21,608 nt of DNA from Apostichopus leukothele (lineage: Eukaryota > Echinodermata > Holothuroidea > Aspidochirotida > Stichopodidae). A program made the position numbers and the translations under genes. The stretch lies in assembly GCA_010014835.2 (NCBI GenBank), contig JAAAKB020117611.1:1-21608 (forward strand). The letters run 5' to 3'. Below are positions 20,618-21,608 of the stretch, piece by piece. The notes under the pieces are model-generated. The model was given only the letters and a program-made list of their open reading frames with translations, had not been told where the DNA came from and made no database searches. Position 1 is the stretch's first letter. Every line of letters starts with the position of its first letter.

Positions 20618-21608
20618 CTTTAAGAATGAAAATATGTCACATCAATGGAAGTAGATGATATGAAATGAAAATCGTAACAACCTTGATAAATTATTTCCTG
20701 ATAACAGACATTTATTTGCATTAAGGTGGTTTTTTGGACACTCACAGAACATCAGCATTTACACAACAAACAGCGGCAGCACTCAAGCTCGCAATCTATT
20801 AAATCAAGCATATTTTCAATTGGCCACAGGGGTATTCTCTGACACGTCTGTTTAGGTTAAGTCGCTGCTTGTTTGTTGACGTAGGCAATGGCTTCGTACA
20901 CATGTACACACCGTACTGTATGCCATATGGACCTTGTGCATAAGCATCGGACAAGGCGTGCTTCATAGTTTGTTAAGTTGTCGAGGTGTATTCTTATACT
21001 GTATGCCACAGTTCTCTGCATCTTTCAATCAGCATAGCCAAAGTGTGAAATTATTGGGGCAGGTTTTTGTTGATTATTGGCATACAAGTGTTTTTTTGGC
21101 AAAGTAGCACTCATACATATCAAATTGTGGCATCAATGGCGTTATTTGGTCACAGACGTTTACGTAGTGCCCGCTTATTTGGACCCCAAAGTGGGGGCCA
21201 AGTATGATCCCAGAGTAGAGGTACCCCATACTACCCCATAGTGGTTGTTTTTTCAAGGTGACCTTAAGCCTTGTCATACTCTCATATGAACTTCAACATT
21301 CTCTACAAACAGCTTAATAGCTGTTCTATGTTTAATTTGAATTAAAAAGAAGGGTTTCCTCTTTTCTTGATGATAAATATTTTAGTTTGGGTAAGTGGTG
21401 TATCATTTCATTAGTTTGACCTGGTGTTTTCTGTGTGTTCTATTTGCTCACTACTTGAAAACTACTTAAAAAATTCAAATCTAATGTATAATACTAATAA
21501 TTAACCTTTAGGGGATTACACAAATGCTAATTATGTACTATGAGACCAGTTTCCTTATTCAATTTGTGGTACCAGCAACTGTCTTAGACAATAAGAGAAA
21601 CTTCTGTG
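20618..21608. other. Right flank, upstream of the SAMD3-like large exon
   Basis: No coding exon could be supported on either strand. A short minus-strand frame near 20825-20770 (ATG CTT GAT ...) followed by possible donors cannot be joined in frame to the large exon without meeting a stop. The first exon(s) of the SAMD3-like gene probably lie here as UTR or beyond the window. Confidence 0.35.

Noticed and set aside
20200-20658. 152-codon plus-strand frame, and 19951-20181
   Set aside because: Both are antisense shadows of the SAMD3-like large exon, which has spliced continuity and recognisable motifs.

Overview
The window is eukaryotic, from an intron-rich, AT-rich animal genome. Genes are split into short exons with GT..AG boundaries and phase-1 introns between immunoglobulin (Ig) modules, and the intergenic DNA is full of repeats. 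An Ig-transmembrane-kinase-like receptor and a gene resembling the SAMD3-like proteins annotated in fish and invertebrates suggest a marine invertebrate deuterostome. An echinoderm such as a sea cucumber is my guess; it is not proven.

Layout. (1) 1-1655, minus strand: the 5' part of an Ig-domain cell-surface or secreted protein, with a signal-peptide exon and two Ig exons; it continues beyond the left edge. (2) 1656-5281: the gap between this gene and a divergently oriented one. It holds about three tandem copies of a ~400-bp unit with an exon-like core, and a 506-bp inserted fragment bounded by a 6-bp direct repeat. (3) 5282-12376, plus strand: a complete receptor gene. Fourteen coding exons join in phase to give 702 residues: signal peptide, three Ig modules, one transmembrane helix, a tyrosine-kinase-like domain without its catalytic residues, and a short tail with two tyrosine motifs. 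(4) 12377-17087: a convergent intergenic region with a candidate poly(A) signal, a small unexplained ORF and a 110-bp satellite. (5) 17088-~20617, minus strand: the last four exons of a SAMD3-like cytoplasmic or nuclear protein; its true start is not found. (6) ~20618-21608: no supported gene.

The main point of interest is the plus-strand gene. Its reading frame is intact through 14 exons, yet HRD has become HPA, the catalytic-loop Asn is Lys, DFG is DFF and the alphaC Glu is Leu. It therefore looks like a conserved pseudokinase receptor that would signal by docking rather than catalysis. It sits head-to-head with a second Ig gene that starts the same way (short signal-peptide exon, phase-1 Ig exons), so the locus may be part of a cluster of innate recognition receptors. 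That last statement is inference.
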